In this document: positions 30,462-40,435 of the stretch, in pieces
How the letters are laid out: every line of letters begins with the position of its first letter
Numbering within the stretch: the first letter of the stretch is position 1
Source: Didymella arachidicola
Taxonomy: Eukaryota > Ascomycota > Dothideomycetes > Pleosporales > Didymellaceae
Length of the DNA stretch: 64,000 nucleotides
NCBI GenBank assembly: GCA_016630955.3
Contig: CM049985.1
Span: 1,178,001 to 1,242,000, forward strand
Direction of reading: 5' to 3'
Translations under genes and position numbers: made by a program
Notes under the pieces: generated by a model
Database searches by the model: none
Seen by the model: the letters and a program-made list of their open reading frames with translations, nothing else
Told to the model about the DNA's origin: nothing

Positions 30462-32435
30462 TCACCTGTTCCTATCCTTATAACCAACATCCTCCCAATC
30501 CTCTCTAATCATCTCAGCGCCTTTCTCAGCAATCATGTAGATCGAGGCCAGGATATTAACATCAGGCAATACAGGTACAATACTGCAATCGATGACCCTT
30601 AGTGCATCTACGCCATATACCTGCAGCCTGGGATTGACTACTCCACCATCTTTAAGTGGTAACATCTGGTTAGTACCAGTCGCATGCCAGTTTGGAATTG
30701 TGTTTGCTTTGATGTAGTCTAGGATGGCCTCATCATCGTCGTCTGCGACAGCAGGGCCTGGACTGACCTCTCCGTTGAAATCGCCGATGGTGTATTCTTG
30801 GAGGGCAGGATGACGGAGGATCTCGCGCAGGAATTTGAATGATGCAATACCAATAGCACCGTCAGTAGGGTCGGCGTAATAGTTTGAATCTACAAGCGGC
30901 TTATCTGACATACTCGCCGTGCGTAGCGTCACAGTGCCACGAGACAGCTGGACCATGCTCGAAGCTGTTACTGAGATATACGACTCGTTTGGAAGCGGAG
31001 CCCAGTAAGGTGTTGGAATCCAAGGATACCAGACTGACTCGAACAAGTATTCAATATGTGCTTGATTGGCGAGGCCTGCGTCGATGACGGCTGAGGCGTT
31101 GATGTCACGAAGCTGTTGCTCTGTGAGTCTCTGGAAACCGTTCGTTATACCAGAAGGTGCAGTGTACGGGCCGGTAAGATTAGTGTAGAACAGAGTCTGA
31201 GCTTCGCGCAGGCTTTCGGGTGAGCTTGACATCTGGGTCGTGGAAGCATTGGATTGGGACCGTGCCATGATGCTGAAGACCGAATGATCGTTAAGGTTCT
31301 GACCGACATTCTCATTGACTACTACAGGCTCGATGCCGACTTTCTCAAGCTCGGCAGCAGGTCCGATGCCCGATACCATCAGTAATTGAGGTGAGTGGAA
31401 GGCACCCATGCTGACAATGACTTCGTTCATGGCCCTAGCCTGACTGACAAAACCGGTGCGCTGGTCAATGTAGCTCACACCAAGAGCACGTGGATTGGCT
31501 GTCGAGTCTGAGGACGTGGCGTTATCAGTGGGGGGCGCGCTCATCACTACACCTGTGACAGGAGCGTCATGTAGAACCCTCATATTGGTGCGATTGAGGG
31601 CTTGCTGATAAAAGCTGTCGTAGCTGCCACTTCTTCGCAGCCTGCTGTTCAAGGTAGCCGTTCCGTGCTTGATGCCAACACCATCGCCAGTGTTGAGGTC
31701 TCGGACGATGGGAATACCCAATGCTTCAGAACAAGCAAGGATGAATCCATCCGTAGAAGGAGGTACATAGCCCTGAAAGCCAAGTTCGAGCGGACCACCT
31801 CCATAAGCGCTAGCATCGAAAGTCTTGTAATCCTGGCCAAAAGCAGCAAGCTCATCGGTAGAGGTTGGCGGATTCATCTTGGTGCTCTTGCGAAACATGT
31901 CGTATGTGTCATTCCAGCTCCAGCCTGTGTTACCAAGCTCGGCCCACCGATCGTACACGACTGAAGATCCGCGAGCATAGTACAAGCCATTGGTGGTACT
32001 GGATCCACCTAAAGTTCGTCCTCGAAGGTATTGTAGTGTGCGGATGTTGAGATGCCTTTGCGGCTGCGTGTCAATTCCCCAGTCGATAACACTATCTTTG
32101 ATAAACTGATTGCCGCCTGGCGACTTATACGTGCGTACTTGTTCGGGAGGCGGGCCAGCTTCTAGTACAAGTACTGAAAACTTCCCAGATTCTGTCAACC
32201 GATTCGCAAGTACAAGCCCTGCTGTCCCTCCACCTGCAATGATGAAGTCATACTCTTCGTTAAATGATGGGTCATCGCCGGTGCCACCAGAAGGAGGATT
32301 ATCCCCAGAGGATCGACGTTTCACCTGTCGAGAGTTGTGCAGGTTGTAATTCGGCCATGCAGAGACTGTGTTGAACACTGCAGACAAGATGAACAAACCC
32401 CAAAGAGACGCCCGAACCGCTGTGGAAATTGGCAT
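30462..32435 (-). CDS. Secreted GMC oxidoreductase (FAD)
   Basis: 657 aa, single exon. The frame is open to 32441, but the first ATG is at 32435. An N-terminal hydrophobic segment (about 7-26) ending SAW fits a signal peptide. The FAD-binding GxGxxG is AGGGTAG (67-73), followed by VLEAG. GMC signature 1 is GRTLGGSSTTNGLYYARG and signature 2 is GAFHSPQLLMVSGIGP. The catalytic His584 is in NWHATGTNQM; the second active-site position is Asn627 (LPDVNILASIY), giving a His-Asn pair as in choline and methanol oxidases, rather than the His-His of glucose and aryl-alcohol oxidases. Several NxS/T sites fit secretion. Substrate is probably an alcohol or sugar; not assignable from sequence. Confidence 0.93.
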   Translation of the reverse strand: MPISTAVRASLWGLFILSAVFNTVSAWPNYNLHNSRQVKRRSSGDNPPSGGTGDDPSFNEEYDFIIAGGGTAGLVLANRLTESGKFSVLVLEAGPPPEQVRTYKSPGGNQFIKDSVIDWGIDTQPQRHLNIRTLQYLRGRTLGGSSTTNGLYYARGSSVVYDRWAELGNTGWSWNDTYDMFRKSTKMNPPTSTDELAAFGQDYKTFDASAYGGGPLELGFQGYVPPSTDGFILACSEALGIPIVRDLNTGDGVGIKHGTATLNSRLRRSGSYDSFYQQALNRTNMRVLHDAPVTGVVMSAPPTDNATSSDSTANPRALGVSYIDQRTGFVSQARAMNEVIVSMGAFHSPQLLMVSGIGPAAELEKVGIEPVVVNENVGQNLNDHSVFSIMARSQSNASTTQMSSSPESLREAQTLFYTNLTGPYTAPSGITNGFQRLTEQQLRDINASAVIDAGLANQAHIEYLFESVWYPWIPTPYWAPLPNESYISVTASSMVQLSRGTVTLRTASMSDKPLVDSNYYADPTDGAIGIASFKFLREILRHPALQEYTIGDFNGEVSPGPAVADDDDEAILDYIKANTIPNWHATGTNQMLPLKDGGVVNPRLQVYGVDALRVIDCSIVPVLPDVNILASIYMIAEKGAEMIREDWEDVGYKDRNR

Positions 32436-33010
32436 TTGCAAGGGAGTAATTGTGCTTGGAGGCTAGGGTCAAACTGGAGGTATTTTTTTGACACGACAAA
32501 AACGAATCTTGACTGAGCGATTTATGCTTTTGGGCATAATGAAATGACTGGACCTAACCTTATATACCGGATCTTACTAAAAGAGGCGTCAGCACAGTCA
32601 TCTGGTCGGGCTGCCAAGTTATGTAGTCCAAGAATTTGCGCTCCAAGGTAAACTGGAAGCCTGTAACCAGGAACAGGGAATGGGGGAGCGCAGTGCCTAC
32701 GAGTCGTCACCTTGAAGGTCTGCGGATGTTCTTGTGTTCTACAGACCAAATCGAGGTACCCTACTTCTTATTACCGTTCAGGAGATCTTTCCCATTGTAC
32801 AGTAATACCGAAGCCCATTCGCGGCCAGTATGATCAATGGCTTCTGTCCATGAGGGAGGACCGGCCCTGATACTGATCGCTCTCTGGATACAAGGATCGT
32901 AACCACTGACATTGCTACCCAGATCTCATTCCCTAAACCGATACGTGCTGATGGTTCTGAGTAGATCGAACCGAGCCGACGTCTGAAGGGGTTGGCCTCG
33001 AGCTAAGGCC
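32436..33010. other. Intergenic, GMC gene promoter
   Basis: About 575 bp upstream of the minus-strand GMC oxidoreductase. No gene-like frame. Confidence 0.45.
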
Positions 33011-33728
33011 ATGGCAAAGTCGTCATCCAAGCCTGCCCAGCCCAAGAAGTCGCAAGATCACGGCTTCGCGACGATCTACAAATGCAAGTAAGCCTGCTCA
33101 GGAATCTTTGGATTTGCCTCACGTTGAACTGGGAGTAGTGCAAAGTCTTGCCAATGCGGCTGTAGAGATGAGGCGTTCACTGAGGTGCGGGGAAGCCATA
33201 CATCGCAAGCATCGACACGCATGCATGAGCTCCCAACTCGATAATGGCTGCATATACGTTTCCGAAACATGCGAATGTTGCTCAAGCATGAATGCTCGAA
33301 GGATTTTCACGAATTTACGTGTACACAGTAGAGAAATGTGCGGGCACACGTTTCGATAAGTACGTCATTGCCCCGCAAGCACCTGTGACCCCAACCGCTG
33401 CGACCTTTACCAGACCATGCGTAAACCTTGAGCAGATGACTTCAACCTCTTCTATTATTCCGCAGTGAGCGCAGGCGATATCAAATCTCTTCGTGTTCAT
33501 GCGTCATCACAGCCAATACCTCAACAGTCTAATCGCCATCTTCTGCTCCAATCAACTTCACCGCGATACAGGAAGCCGTCGCCTCGAACGTCCCAAGCCA
33601 AAGTGCAGTCCAGATCACAAGGTGCAGGCAGTGCGACTGACAGTATAGTGTCTGGGGCGAAGTATTGTGAAGCAGCACGAGCGAAAAGGAGAATTATGGA
33701 GGAGATGCGAGCAAGAGACTCTATATAA
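33011..33728 (+). CDS. Possible small multi-exon gene
   Basis: The ATG at 33011 opens MAKSSSKPAQPKKSQDHG and runs to a good donor (AAGTAAGC, intron from 33088). A later stretch, 33472-33728, reads as a coherent basic C-terminus ending SGAKYCEAARAKRRIMEEM, preceded by a good acceptor (TATTCCGCAG). One or more exons in between are needed to join the frames, and I could not fix them. No family is recognised. The call rests only on composition and splice signals. Confidence 0.3.
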
Positions 33729-34043
33729 GGTACCAATCGCGAAAGTATATCTATAGAAAGCAAACTAGCAAGGGAAGACGTAGGATCAAAGCACAGGATG
33801 TCTAACTTAGACTATAAACTGAGAGACACCCCCAAAAACCTACTAGAGAACCCAGCAGCGAACAAAACAGACCAGACAAACCAGAAACAAATTGGAAACG
33901 AGGAATATAGAAAACAGAAGGACAACAAGAAAAACCACGAAAGAAGAACAACCGAATGCAAAAACCATGCGCAATAATCCAGCGCATCCGCAAGAAATAC
34001 GTGGACCTCCATGAGGCCATGTGTCCAGAACCCTAGCTCTTGA

Positions 34044-36985
34044 TCACCTCCGGAGGCCCTCGAAGTGGCTGCATTGGATCATGTCCTTGTTCCAAAGCCT
34101 ATATAGGCTATAGTGCGTCCGCCATATTGCATCTGCCTCAAGTGTTGCCTTAGTTTCTGCTTTCTTCGCCTTTTCGAGCACCTTCTTCTCCATGTGCTCT
34201 GCCTCATGCGTCGCTTTCTTCTTCAGCCCTCTTTTGAGCTGGTTTTCCGACTTCTTCTTCGTTTGGTCGGTCTTGAAAGTGTTAGCGTGTTCTGCTGGCG
34301 TTGGAATTGAAACAATGGGGGTGACTGATTCGAGTGACACAACGCGTTTACGCTTAGCGTACACCTTGGCGTCGACTGACCGCGTATTAAAAGCCATATT
34401 GTTGGTAGGCGGTGCGGGAGATACATACCTTTTTGCTGGTGTGCTCGTCCTCTGCGTCTCCATCAATATCTTATTGAAACGACCTATGTGCGCAGACTTG
34501 GCTGCGGTAATGACTGCTCGGCCAGCTCTAGCTTCGGTGAACGAAGGCAAGGCAACTGGATGCCATTGAGTGTGGTTACCTGGATAGATCATATCTGCCT
34601 TGCAGTAGACGAGAAAATGCGATACGAGAACGTTACAGGCTGGGCAACATCTCTTCGAAACCTGCAGCACATCGAGAGCGTCCTTGAAAGTTGATGTGAC
34701 TCGTCTTGGAGGAAGTCTCAGATGGAGTTTGCTTCCGTCGCGGACTACGGACGCCGGGTCTTCGAGGTCGAGGTTAGATTCCTGGTTGACGATCTCATCC
34801 CAATTCATCTCGAGAAGGTACAACGCCAGCATGATGGTCTCACAGTGGTATGTTCTACTGAACATCTTCATCTCACTGTCGGGGTTCATGTGTATGTCTG
34901 AAAAACCGCGGCCGTGGGTTTTGGTCCACTCAAGCATCTTGCTGGCTTCTGCTTGGGTGAGCTTCTCGCGATCATCCATAACGAATTCATCGAGGTACTT
35001 CTTTACGTATAGCTGCTCGTCTCTGTAGGGCATTGTAGCCTTCACAAGGCTGACTGTAGCATTCAGAATGATTTAACTTACGCGCCTGTCTTATTGACTG
35101 GGGGAGTCCTTGCCCATCAAGGTGGTGATACTTGACATGTGCAAGCAGATGGGATCGAGCCAGCCGAGGTTCGTGTCCTCCCATGAGCTGTTTCCTGCTT
35201 CCGGAGCATCGTCGGAATCGCGCTTCTCCTTCTCTTCGACCTTCATGTTGTCGATGGCATCGGCAAGATCGTCGCTGAATCCTGGCGCGGATGACTCGAA
35301 CTCTACAGGTGCTAGAGAACTGTTCATCATTGCACCAAGTAGCGGCTTTGGTGAGTCATATTGATTTGCTTCCACCCTGCTTGGTGTCATTGGTCCGGGA
35401 CCGGTTGGTAGTGACTCAGGAGCGGGCGACGACCGTGTCTGTAATTTATCCCCAGCGGGTGGTGTACGAGGGTTCTCTGGCTCTTCTTTTGGCCCCAGAG
35501 CAGGTTTCGACTGTGTCTGGGCGTTTTGCTTGTCCGGCATGAGATTCGTGAGATCATAGAACTCACGAAGACATCTCAAGTTCGTCTTCACAAATGGTCG
35601 CAGTGTCTGTGTCAGCGCATGTAGCATGCGCATCCATTCACCTGCTTGATCAGTCAACTCGTCGACGACAACTGCGACATGATCGGCTAGTAAAGTGACC
35701 CGGCCAATGTTCAGGCTATTTTCCACAAGCACCTTCTGATGGTGTAGCTGAGCCTGTTTCTTCCAAAACATGAGGTCTTCGAAATAGTGACGAACGTTCA
35801 TGATAACCCCGGCGATAACCGATTGAAAAAGAATTATGAAGTCCGCATCGAATTCCAGCTCTTCATAATCTTCGAGAGATGCGATCTGGCTCTCAATCTT
35901 GGCGGCGTCAGTCAACACGTCCCGCTCGTGGTTGGCTTGGGCAGTTTCCAAGTGTCGTCTCGCCATATATCCACGTCCACGACTTTATCCTTTGCTCTGA
36001 TCTTAAGGGCGTGTACTACATTTTTGAGAATAACGAGCTCTGTCTTGGTGAATGCTCGGCAGGCCTCATCGCGTTCGCGCTTAGGAATGTAATCAAGATA
36101 CTCGACAAAGGATGGCGACTTTGCATGGCTAGCAACGCTGACTTTCGGACCGGTTAAAGTGGTGATTTTGAAGAGATCGCGGTCTTCTGTTCCGAGCTTG
36201 ATTCGCCTGTGGTTTTTCGAACAGGAATTCAGAAGGACATAGTCCCGAAGCCTTCTTTGAGCCTCATGCCGATCTTCGCTTTTACACTCATGTGTGTTTC
36301 TGATGAGCGTCATCACATTTCCTATGTGCTCTTGAAATCCGATGTTCGTTTTTGGATGATCACTGTTGATGCGATCTGTGGTTCTGCTGAGCAGCCATCT
36401 TGTCATGGAGTCCTCCTTTGCGATTCTGGTGGTACTCGGGAGGATCTTGATCTCCAGCGGTGGATACGCAAGCTTCGGGATCTCCTGATCAAATCTGTCG
36501 GTTTCTCGCACGTTATTGGAAGCAATGAATGCGGCCTCCTTTTGGCCAACACTTGCTTGAGAGCTTTCGGTTCCTTCATCATTGTCTTGGGAGTCTTCGT
36601 CTTCTTCGACGTCGTCATCATCGCTGTCGTCGTCATCTTCAGCGTCGGACTCGGCGTAGTCATCGTACTCCTCGTAACACGCGCGAATGTCTTTGTTGAC
36701 CTTGATAGTGAGGGCTACAAGCTCGTCTTTGCGGACAAAAATATGTAATAGGGCTGTCAATATGTCGCCCGGGACTTTGTCTTCATTGTCTAACTCGACT
36801 TGTTCGGTCACTCCGCCTTGAGAGTCTGTTGTGTTCGTCCAATGGAGGAAACTAGTCAAGAACCTGACCTCATAAAGCTCATCCTCCGATAGTAGCTTGC
36901 CGGGATGCGCATAGGTCGGAGTGTCTGGTTCTGTCTGTGGACCACATGGGCCAGGGTTGCCAGGTTTCGATTGAGCTGTATCCAT
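34044..36985 (-). CDS. Large protein with OTT_1508-like deaminase domain
   Basis: Three exons are inferred: 36985-35975, 35924-35099 and 35053-34044, totalling 948 aa. The second intron (45 nt, GTCAAT...CTACAG) restores the frame as GKDSP-ISLVKATMPYRDEQ; the first (50-60 nt, donor one of three nearby GTs) is less certain. The N-terminus is a polar region with an acidic Asp/Glu/Ser tract (about 105-140). The middle is helical (SLEDYEELEFDADFIILFQS; WKKQAQLHHQKVLVE), followed by a Pro/Ser linker. The C-terminal third carries the deaminase signature HCE (682-684, TYHCETIMLALYLLE) and CPAC (749-752, SKRCCPACNVLVSHFL), the zinc-binding H/C-x-E plus CxxC set of the cytidine-deaminase superfamily. 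The arrangement fits the OTT_1508-like family known from Orientia and from expansions in fungi. A basic Lys-rich tail (about 870-920) follows. Substrate and role are unknown. Confidence 0.72.
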
Positions 36986-37903
36986 ATTGCAAGATTTTAC
37001 TTCTTAGTAAGTTTACCTAATATTGTAGGAGATGATGCTGAAAAAGATATCATGAAAATCGAGAGCCATCAGCTTCAGCGTGATTTATACGATAGGCTTA
37101 GGTTTGCTCCACATCCGTACCATGGTTCCAGGGGCTTCACCCAACGAAGGGAGTTAGTACGTGACCCTGATTCCTTGTTAGAGACAAGCGCTTTCTGTTT
37201 TCACACGAAGAGTCATTCTATAAAACAAAACGTAAGTCTTTGTGGAGGTGATCATTGGTTTCCTTAGCTGGGACCATGTCGTGCACGAGAATGATTGGTA
37301 CCGAACACGAGACCCATGGTGCACATCGTCTCTTCTGTGCCAAAATTCCTGGTGACTTTTCGCACCTTCATAGTAGCTCACTTTAGGTCTCCCCAAGTGT
37401 ATCTGCTCTTCATTCATAGCCACAAGGGGTGTGAAGACTGCGCATGCCTCTGTGCCATATCCTGTGCTAGCTCCGTTCCTTCTTCCTATAGAAGCGCAGT
37501 GAGGCAGCTGTCATTCTTCAGAGATGTCCAAGGCTCCCGAAAAAGCTCGGTAGATTTCGTAGGGAAGTTGGGGAAGGTGATAAAATGTTGGTATTGAGTG
37601 TAAGTGACGCAAGCGCTGTTGGAGAATGTGAGCAGAAGCGACCGAGCTACTTTCTTTTGGCCTTTAATTCGCTACTTTTGCAGCTAATCATCTGTTCTTC
37701 GCCATTCCAAATTTGAGATTTTTTGGTTGTTCTGACGACTTTGGTGTCGATGGCACTCCTACGGAGTCAGGGACGAGTGCAAAACATGCTGGCAGCACCT
37801 CTTCGGCGTCTACAACACGTCCGGAGAGTCCTGGACTGTGACATACTTGGGAGGAAACCGCAGGTGAAGGGTCTATTTTAGCGTGGCTGGGCGTCGCACC
37901 AGC
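36986..37903. other. Intergenic, deaminase-gene promoter
   Basis: About 920 bp with no convincing gene. The short frames at 36905-37423 lack protein-like features. Contains the 3' end of the Mmtag-domain gene and the promoter of the deaminase-type gene. Confidence 0.5.
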
Positions 37904-38694
37904 CTAATCCCGCCTCCTCTCAGCCTTGTATGGTGATCTGCTTCGAGAGTCGCGCTGGCGACGGCGGTCTCTCGAGCGAGACCGTGATCGCGAGCGCTTT
38001 TCGTCTGGTTTGCGCTCTCGTCTAGACTCGGCGCGATCGTCTCTTCGCCTGTGCTCGCGGTGTGGTGAACGGTGCCTCTTCTTGTATTGCTCTCGGTCGC
38101 CATCTCTCCGCCGGTCGCGTGACCTCGAGCGTTCTCGATGTCTGTGACGGTAGTCTCGATCTCTTGAGCGGCTCCTCGAGCGATGTCTTCTTCGCCTTTC
38201 ACGATCGCCGTCATCTCTGTGTCGCCGCGAGCGGTCCTTCTTGTCTCTCCTCTTGGCTCTGTCGCTGTCGTCGCCGCCGTCCTTTGCCTTTTCCTCGATT
38301 GCCTCTTTGACGTCGGCCTCGTGTGCTCTTTCGCCCAGCGGTGTCAAGTTGGCGTTGTTCCGTACTGGCACCGGCAGGCCCATCGCTGCGAGCATGGCGT
38401 CTTCTTCTGCCTCCTTCAGCTTGCGCTTCTCCTCCTTGATGCGCGCAGCCTCGGCTTCTTTCGATTCAGCGTCGCCTTTTGCGTACCAAGTGAGATCTTT
38501 GTTCTGCTGCCAGCGCCCAACAGGCGCCATGAGCGAGTGGCCCAGGTAATTTTCGCGCTGCGCGTCGTTCTTGACATCTTCCCACTTGAAGTCGGCGCGG
38601 CCGCCGCTGCAGTTATGTTAGCGTCGCCGTATGGCTTCTGTGAGGTTATATATTACCGGCTACCTTCCTTGCGTACTGTCTGTAGCAGGTCCAT
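37904..38694 (-). CDS. Mmtag-domain (MMTAG2-like) RS-rich nuclear protein
   Basis: 246 aa from exons 38694-38657 and 38606-37904. Joining them gives MDLLQTVRKEGSRGGRADFK, then WEDVKNDAQRENYLGHS and LMAPVGRWQQNKDLTWY. This is the conserved N-terminal Mmtag domain of multiple-myeloma-tumour-associated protein 2 homologues, including its hallmark GRADFKWEDVK and APVGRWQ. A charged helix follows (EAARIKEEKRKLKEAEEDA), with a conserved MLAAMGLPV, and then about 120 residues of Arg/Ser/Asp/His repeats (RSRSRSRD). Such RS-type tails mark nuclear RNA-processing proteins. The exact role is unknown; a link to splicing is inference. The start lies 176 bp from that of MED6 on the other strand, suggesting a shared bidirectional promoter. 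Confidence 0.92.
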
Positions 38695-38870
38695 GGTGGT
38701 GTGTTGCGTGATGTGTGATGTAAGTGAGTGGGTAGACCCTGAGGAAAGTTGCGGCGAAGATGACGGAGGTGCCCTGCCTCGGTGGAGCTTGGACGCCGAG
38801 CTTCTTTTCCACAGGTGAAAGAACGTACTCAGTCTTCAACACCACACAACCTTTCCATAGACACGCCAAA
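38695..38870. promoter_or_regulatory. Shared divergent promoter, Mmtag gene / MED6
   Basis: A 176-bp gap between two divergent start codons. Both gene promoters must lie here or overlap the genes. No specific binding site is identified. Confidence 0.55.
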
Positions 38871-39905
38871 ATGCCTGTCCAGATTCCGCCCCTCGATGAG
38901 CAGGAGTTCTGGGACCCGCATATGCCTCTGGCGCATATCGAGAGTGGGAACAATGCCATCTTCCATCTTATGAACTCGCCATGGTTCGAACCGGAGAGCA
39001 ACAACATGGCCGTATTCCAAAACATGGCTGGGCACCCCGCTGGCCAGCGAGTCCTCGAAGAACGAGCAGCTTACGAAGCGGAGCTGCGCAAGTACAACGA
39101 CGGACTGCAATTCATAGTGGCAGGCGAGCCGAAGGCCGAGGGACAGCCATGGCTCATCCAGCGGCAGCGCAAGGTCCGCAACGACGATACGGGCAGGGTA
39201 GACTCGTTCTGTGAGGGAAATTACTACACACAAGGGACCAGACTGCTCATGGCGCCAAGCCTGCTGGACGTCGTGCAAGCGCGTCTGCTTCAAGTGTCGA
39301 CACGCGTGCAGCAGATGGCAGAGCTCTCCAAGAACATGTCGCACTGGTCGCCAGCAACAGGACACACCTACTTTCCGCCTTCATACGAGTTTTCAAAGGC
39401 AGAGACGAATGCCAGCCGCATCGGCAGCCCTACGCTCGCCCCCACAGACCCCGACGCGTCTGCCTCGCAATCAAAAGCAAAGGGTGTCACGACAGCAATC
39501 GATACTGCTGCGTCTACAACCACTTTTAACGATGCCTTCTTCCTACGTTCATTGAATCTGACACACCAGTACGGAGATGAGTTCATGGACGAGAACCCTC
39601 TATTGGGCGAGCCTGGCGCATTCGTCTTCACAAATTCCAAGAGTCACATCGACGCGCGAAACAAAGCACAGGAGCAAGCAAGTCAGGCGTCACAGGCTGC
39701 ACAAGCTGCTACAAAGGCTGAAACTCGGCCTCCCAGCGTAGCTCCGTCAGTGGTAGCAACACCGAAGGGCGTTGCAACACCAATGGCTCTGGATGGCCCA
39801 AGCCGGAAGGGCAGCGTAGTCGGTCTTCCCATAGGGGAGAAGAAGAGGAGGCGGAAGAGTAAAGGCCTTGCAAGTCCTACGACGCCGGCCGGTCCGACGC
39901 TGTGA
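38871..39905 (+). CDS. MED6: Mediator complex subunit MED6
   Basis: 344 aa, single exon. MED6 is a head-module subunit of Mediator, which bridges activators and RNA polymerase II. The Med6 domain covers about the first 165 residues: LDEQEFWDPHMPLAHIES, FHLMNSPWFEPESNNMAVF, FIVAGEPKAEGQPWLIQRQ, YYTQGTRLLMAPSLLDVV. The ATG at 38871 is preferred to the in-frame ATG at 38760 because family members begin close to the PPLDEQEFW block and because 38760 would almost meet the opposite gene. The C-terminal half is Ala/Ser/Thr-rich, includes QASQASQAAQAATKAE, and ends in a KKRRRKSK basic patch. Confidence 0.93.
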   Translation: MPVQIPPLDEQEFWDPHMPLAHIESGNNAIFHLMNSPWFEPESNNMAVFQNMAGHPAGQRVLEERAAYEAELRKYNDGLQFIVAGEPKAEGQPWLIQRQRKVRNDDTGRVDSFCEGNYYTQGTRLLMAPSLLDVVQARLLQVSTRVQQMAELSKNMSHWSPATGHTYFPPSYEFSKAETNASRIGSPTLAPTDPDASASQSKAKGVTTAIDTAASTTTFNDAFFLRSLNLTHQYGDEFMDENPLLGEPGAFVFTNSKSHIDARNKAQEQASQASQAAQAATKAETRPPSVAPSVVATPKGVATPMALDGPSRKGSVVGLPIGEKKRRRKSKGLASPTTPAGPTL

Positions 39906-40435
39906 GCAGGCTCGGCGTTGCTCTGCTTTCTTGCGTCTGGTTTACCTGTTCATGATACCCAATGATACGCTTTCTTCCGAAGACCACCTCGCCAGCTCTG
40001 CGATTTCCAGATGCGTACACTATATGCGATCACCTCAGTTCTTCCTTATGTGAAGCAGCGAATAACTCCCTAGCCAATCTCTTAGACACCTCGCCATGCG
40101 ATCACTCCTTCCCGTCCTCATCATACTATACCAACTAAACGCGTCGTACAGCATGTCCAAGCTTGACGTTCATACACATGACCTGCTGTATTGTACTCTG
40201 CAAGATATCAACTTCCATCTATTACGTATCGAAGGGTTATGCATTCGGTCGAGGCTGTGTGTGATGAGATAATGTGATGAAATGTGTACTCATGGTTGCG
40301 GAGTACTCATCGGCCTCGCTATACGGCATTTGACTTGTAATGTCTATGGGTCCCTCGATCCATCGTCGCGAAATTTCAATAGCTATCTGGGCCTTCCCTC
40401 AGATTGAGGTTTTCCAGCGTCCTGGTTGTTATTTA
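39906..40435. other. Intergenic between convergent genes
   Basis: About 530 bp holding the two 3' ends. Nothing else seen. Confidence 0.5.

Noticed and set aside
34987..35184. Alternative reading of the second deaminase-gene intron using the strong GTAAGT donor
   Set aside because: The true frame reaches a stop before that donor, and using it would need a further unexplained frame change. The GTCAAT donor gives one continuous protein, though its splice signal is weaker.
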